From Thermophilibacter provencensis (lineage in GTDB: Bacteria; Actinomycetota; Coriobacteriia; Coriobacteriales; Atopobiaceae): a DNA stretch of 64,000 bases. The notes beneath the pieces are model-generated. The model ran no database searches and was not told the DNA's origin. It worked only from the letters and a program-made list of their open reading frames with translations. How positions within the stretch are numbered: the stretch's first letter is position 1; each line of letters starts with the position of its first letter. Positions 61,683-64,000 of the stretch are shown here, in pieces. Both the position numbers and the translations under genes were made by a program. The DNA lies in contig NZ_LT671417.1 in assembly GCF_900128445.1 (NCBI RefSeq), forward strand, positions 1,412,769 to 1,476,768. The letters run 5' to 3'.

Positions 61683-63611
61683 GTGGGCGAGCCCACGCTC
61701 GCCGAGCAGGTCGCCCTGGTCCCCACGGACCCCGGCTGCTACCTCTGGAAGGACGGCAAGGGCGAGGTCGTCTACGTGGGAAAGGCCAAGAACCTGCGCG
61801 CCCGCATGCGCCAGTACGTGACGCTGCAGGACGACCGCGAGAAGATCCCGCTCATGATGCAGGTCGTGCGCTCCTTCGACTACGTCGTGGTGGGCTCCGA
61901 GCACGAGGCGCTCGTGCTCGAGCGCAACCTCATCGCTCAGTACCACCCCTACTTCAACGTCGACTTCAAGGACGACAAGTCCTACCCCTACATCGCCATC
62001 ACCGAGTCCGACGTCTTTCCGGCCATCAAGTACACGCGCGAGAGGCACCGCAAGGGGACGCGCTACTTCGGCCCCTACACCGACGCGCGCGCCGCCCGCG
62101 AGACCATCGACACCCTGCGCAAGGTGATCCCCATCTGCATGGCCACCTGCGTCGAGTGGAAGCGCGCCCGCCGCCTGCTCGAGAAGTGCCCCGAGCAGGC
62201 CTCGGTCGCCAACCTCATGCTCGCCGAGCGGTGCCGCCCCTGCTTCGACTATCACGTGGGGCGCGGCCCCGGCGTCTGCGCCGGCATGATCGATACCGTG
62301 GAGTATGCCCGCCACGTGCGCCAGGTGGAGAACTTCCTGAGGGGCAACCGCTCGCAGGTGGTGGGGGAGCTCACCGAGCAGATGCGCGAGGCGGCGGCTG
62401 ACCTCGACTTCGAGCGCGCCGGCCGCCTCAAGGCGCGCCTCGACGGGCTCGACGCGCTCGACGACCGCCAGCAGGTGGTGTTCTCGTCCGGCGTGAACGC
62501 GGACCTCATCGGCTTCTACCGCGAGGAGACCATCAGCTGCGCGTGCGTCTTCGCCGTGCGGGAGGGCCGCACCGTTCGCTCCGTCGAGTTCGTGCTCGAC
62601 AAGGGCCTCGACACGGGGGAGGAGGAGCTCGTCTCCGGCTTCCTCAAGCGCTACTACGACGAGACGGCCGACGTGCCCGCCGAGGTGGACCTGCCTGCGG
62701 AGCTCGAGGACGCGGAGCTCATCGAGGGGTGGCTCGCCGAGAAGCGCGGGCACTCCGTGCGCCTGAGGCGACCGCAGCGCGGCGAGAAGCGCCGCCTGCT
62801 CGACATGGCCTCCGCGAACGCCCGGCACGCGCTCATGCGCTACATGGTGCGCACCGGCTACGCCGACGACCGCACGAACAAGGCGCTCCTGCAGCTCGAG
62901 AGCGCGCTCGCCCTCGACGCGCCCCCGATGCGCATCGAGTGCTTCGACATCTCGACGCTTCACGGCCACTTCACCGTGGCCTCGATGGTGGTCTTCACCA
63001 ACGGCCGCCCGGACAAGTCCCAGTACCGCCGCTTCAAGATCCAGACCCCGCTCACCGAGGCCAACGACTTCGTCTCCATGTCAGAGGTCCTGGGCAGGCG
63101 CTACTCCCCGGAGCGCATGGCCGACGAGCGCTTTGGCAGCCGCCCCGACCTGCTCGTCGTGGACGGCGGCAAGCCACAGCTCACGGCCGCCATGGAGCAG
63201 CTCGCCGAGCTCGGGCTCGACATCCCGGTCTGCGGGCTCGCCAAGTCCGACGAGGAGATCTTCGTCCCCTGGGACGAGACGCCCGTCGTGCTGCCCTCCG
63301 GGTCGCCCTCGCTCTACCTCATCAAGCAGGTGCGCGACGAGTCCCACCGCTTCGCCATCACCTTCCACCGCGAGCTGCGCGACAAGGCCATGACGCGCTC
63401 GGTGATCGATGACGTCCCCGGCGTGGGCCCCAAGCGCAAGCGGGCGCTCATGCGCCGCTTCGGCTCGATCAGGAGGATGCGCGGGGCAACGGTGGAGGAG
63501 CTCGCCGCGACCCCCGGCATCCCCGCCGAGGTGGCCACTGCCGTCTGGCAGGCGCTGCGCGCCTGGGACGAGAGGGACGGGCTCGAGGGCTCCGGGGCGG
63601 GAGCGGACTAG
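61683..63611 (+). CDS. uvrC: Excinuclease ABC subunit C
   Basis: A 642-residue dual-incision nuclease. The N-terminal GIY-YIG domain shows CYLWKDGKGEVVYVGKAKNL (residues 19-38). The UVR motif is MREAAADLDFERAGRLKARL (about 240). The RNase H-like C-terminal domain has IECFDISTLHG (about 418) and VVDGGKPQL (about 491), then tandem helix-hairpin-helices from DDVPGVGPKRKRALMR (about 577). The Cys region RCRPCFDYHVGRGPG is somewhat longer than usual. GTG 61683 lies 2 bases after the FemXAB stop. Confidence 0.95.
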   Translation: MGEPTLAEQVALVPTDPGCYLWKDGKGEVVYVGKAKNLRARMRQYVTLQDDREKIPLMMQVVRSFDYVVVGSEHEALVLERNLIAQYHPYFNVDFKDDKSYPYIAITESDVFPAIKYTRERHRKGTRYFGPYTDARAARETIDTLRKVIPICMATCVEWKRARRLLEKCPEQASVANLMLAERCRPCFDYHVGRGPGVCAGMIDTVEYARHVRQVENFLRGNRSQVVGELTEQMREAAADLDFERAGRLKARLDGLDALDDRQQVVFSSGVNADLIGFYREETISCACVFAVREGRTVRSVEFVLDKGLDTGEEELVSGFLKRYYDETADVPAEVDLPAELEDAELIEGWLAEKRGHSVRLRRPQRGEKRRLLDMASANARHALMRYMVRTGYADDRTNKALLQLESALALDAPPMRIECFDISTLHGHFTVASMVVFTNGRPDKSQYRRFKIQTPLTEANDFVSMSEVLGRRYSPERMADERFGSRPDLLVVDGGKPQLTAAMEQLAELGLDIPVCGLAKSDEEIFVPWDETPVVLPSGSPSLYLIKQVRDESHRFAITFHRELRDKAMTRSVIDDVPGVGPKRKRALMRRFGSIRRMRGATVEELAATPGIPAEVATAVWQALRAWDERDGLEGSGAGAD

Positions 63612-63690
63612 CCCTCCTGCCGCCCGGTCCTTCTCGCGACGCCTCCCCGCACCCGGGTGCCGCGCCACGTCGGGCATCGCCCGACACGCA

Positions 63691-64000
63691 GTTCCGCATC
63701 TGAGCGCGTCACGGGACGCGTTGCCGCGGCGAGAAGAACTACGGCCTGCGGAGCCGTGGTCCTCGCGCCCGCGACTGACGCTCATTTCCGGAACTGAGTG
63801 CGCCATGGGGCGCAACGCCGTGGCGAGAAGTACCGCGGCCTGCGGAATCATGGCTCACGCAACCGCGACGGACGCTCAATTCCGGAACTGAGTGCGGGCG
63901 GGTACTCATTTCCGGAACTGAGCGCGGGCCCCCACCCAGTTCCGCATCTGAGTGCGCCATGGGACGCGTCGCCGCGGCGAGAGGGCCCTCGGCCCGCGGA
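63691..64000. repeat. Tandem repeat array, 94-bp units with truncated copies, running off the window
   Basis: TTCCG(G/C)AACTGAG/TTCCGCATCTGAG-type starts occur at 63692, 63786, 63880, 63910 and 63940. The first two intervals are exactly 94 bases and the next two exactly 30, so two full units are followed by two truncated ones and a partial unit. Units share GGCGAGAAG and CGGCCTGCGGA. TGCGGAATCATGGC at 63841 resembles the repeat core near 12681. The gap 63612-64000 has no gene. Confidence 0.8.

Noticed and set aside
63691-64000. CRISPR array
   Set aside because: The intervals (94 and 30) do not fit repeat-spacer units, and the sequences between starts are themselves repeated.

Overview
This 64 kb window comes from a high-GC chromosome, roughly 70% G+C with GC-rich third codon positions. 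The gene content points to a Coriobacteriia-type actinobacterium (Olsenella/Atopobium/Collinsella relatives). That placement is an inference: a four-motif ribosomal protein S1 with a probable TTG start, type III glutamine synthetase, short-form HisG with HisZ, Tat-type lipoproteins, and many intergenic palindromes. No rRNA, tRNA, CRISPR array, prophage or transposase gene was recognised.

Layout. 1-2.7 kb: end of glutamate synthase (gltB', gltD) and a small unknown ORF. 2.9-7.7 kb: zinc-dependent phospholipase-like protein, HdeD-like membrane protein, rnhA-polA pair. 8-12.6 kb: glnN, a HAD phosphatase, rpsA. 13-21.5 kb: oppABCDF followed by peptidase T and an M42 aminopeptidase, together a peptide import and degradation module. 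21.7-26.8 kb: zinc-ribbon membrane protein, an NMT1/SsuA-like ABC importer, coaE, a lytic transglycosylase. 26.9-42.6 kb: a large TPR-like membrane protein of unknown function, uvrB, an Mbeg1-like hydrolase, a lone PTS IIB, three genes for flavoproteins and an Mrp ATPase, a YhcH-like protein, an MBL-fold hydrolase, uvrA, ybaK. 43.5-54.4 kb: histidine biosynthesis, with hisZ and hisG fused in one ORF, then hisD-C-B-H-A with overlapping stops and starts. An aldo/keto reductase separates hisA from hisF, and a convergent NadB-like flavoprotein separates hisF from hisI and hisE. 54.6-61.7 kb: NlpC/P60 hydrolase, MurJ flippase, DegT-type aminotransferase, ATP-grasp ligase and FemXAB-type transferase, which look like an envelope cluster. 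61.7-63.6 kb: uvrC, then tandem repeats.

How the genes work together. uvrA, uvrB, uvrC and polA make the window rich in nucleotide excision repair. Gram-positive-type LexA box matches sit upstream of both uvrB and uvrA, so an SOS link is likely. gltBD and glnN make glutamate and glutamine, and HisH uses glutamine.

The most unusual content is non-coding. There is a perfect 56-bp-arm hairpin between polA and glnN, and a 132-bp AT-rich element with perfect 23-bp inverted termini after glnN. There are several nested inverted repeats, two clusters of degenerate repeats, and a palindromic AT-rich segment read in frame inside a flavoprotein gene. The word CCTTCTCG (GGCGAGAAGGAC in its fuller form) recurs in genes and in many intergenic gaps.
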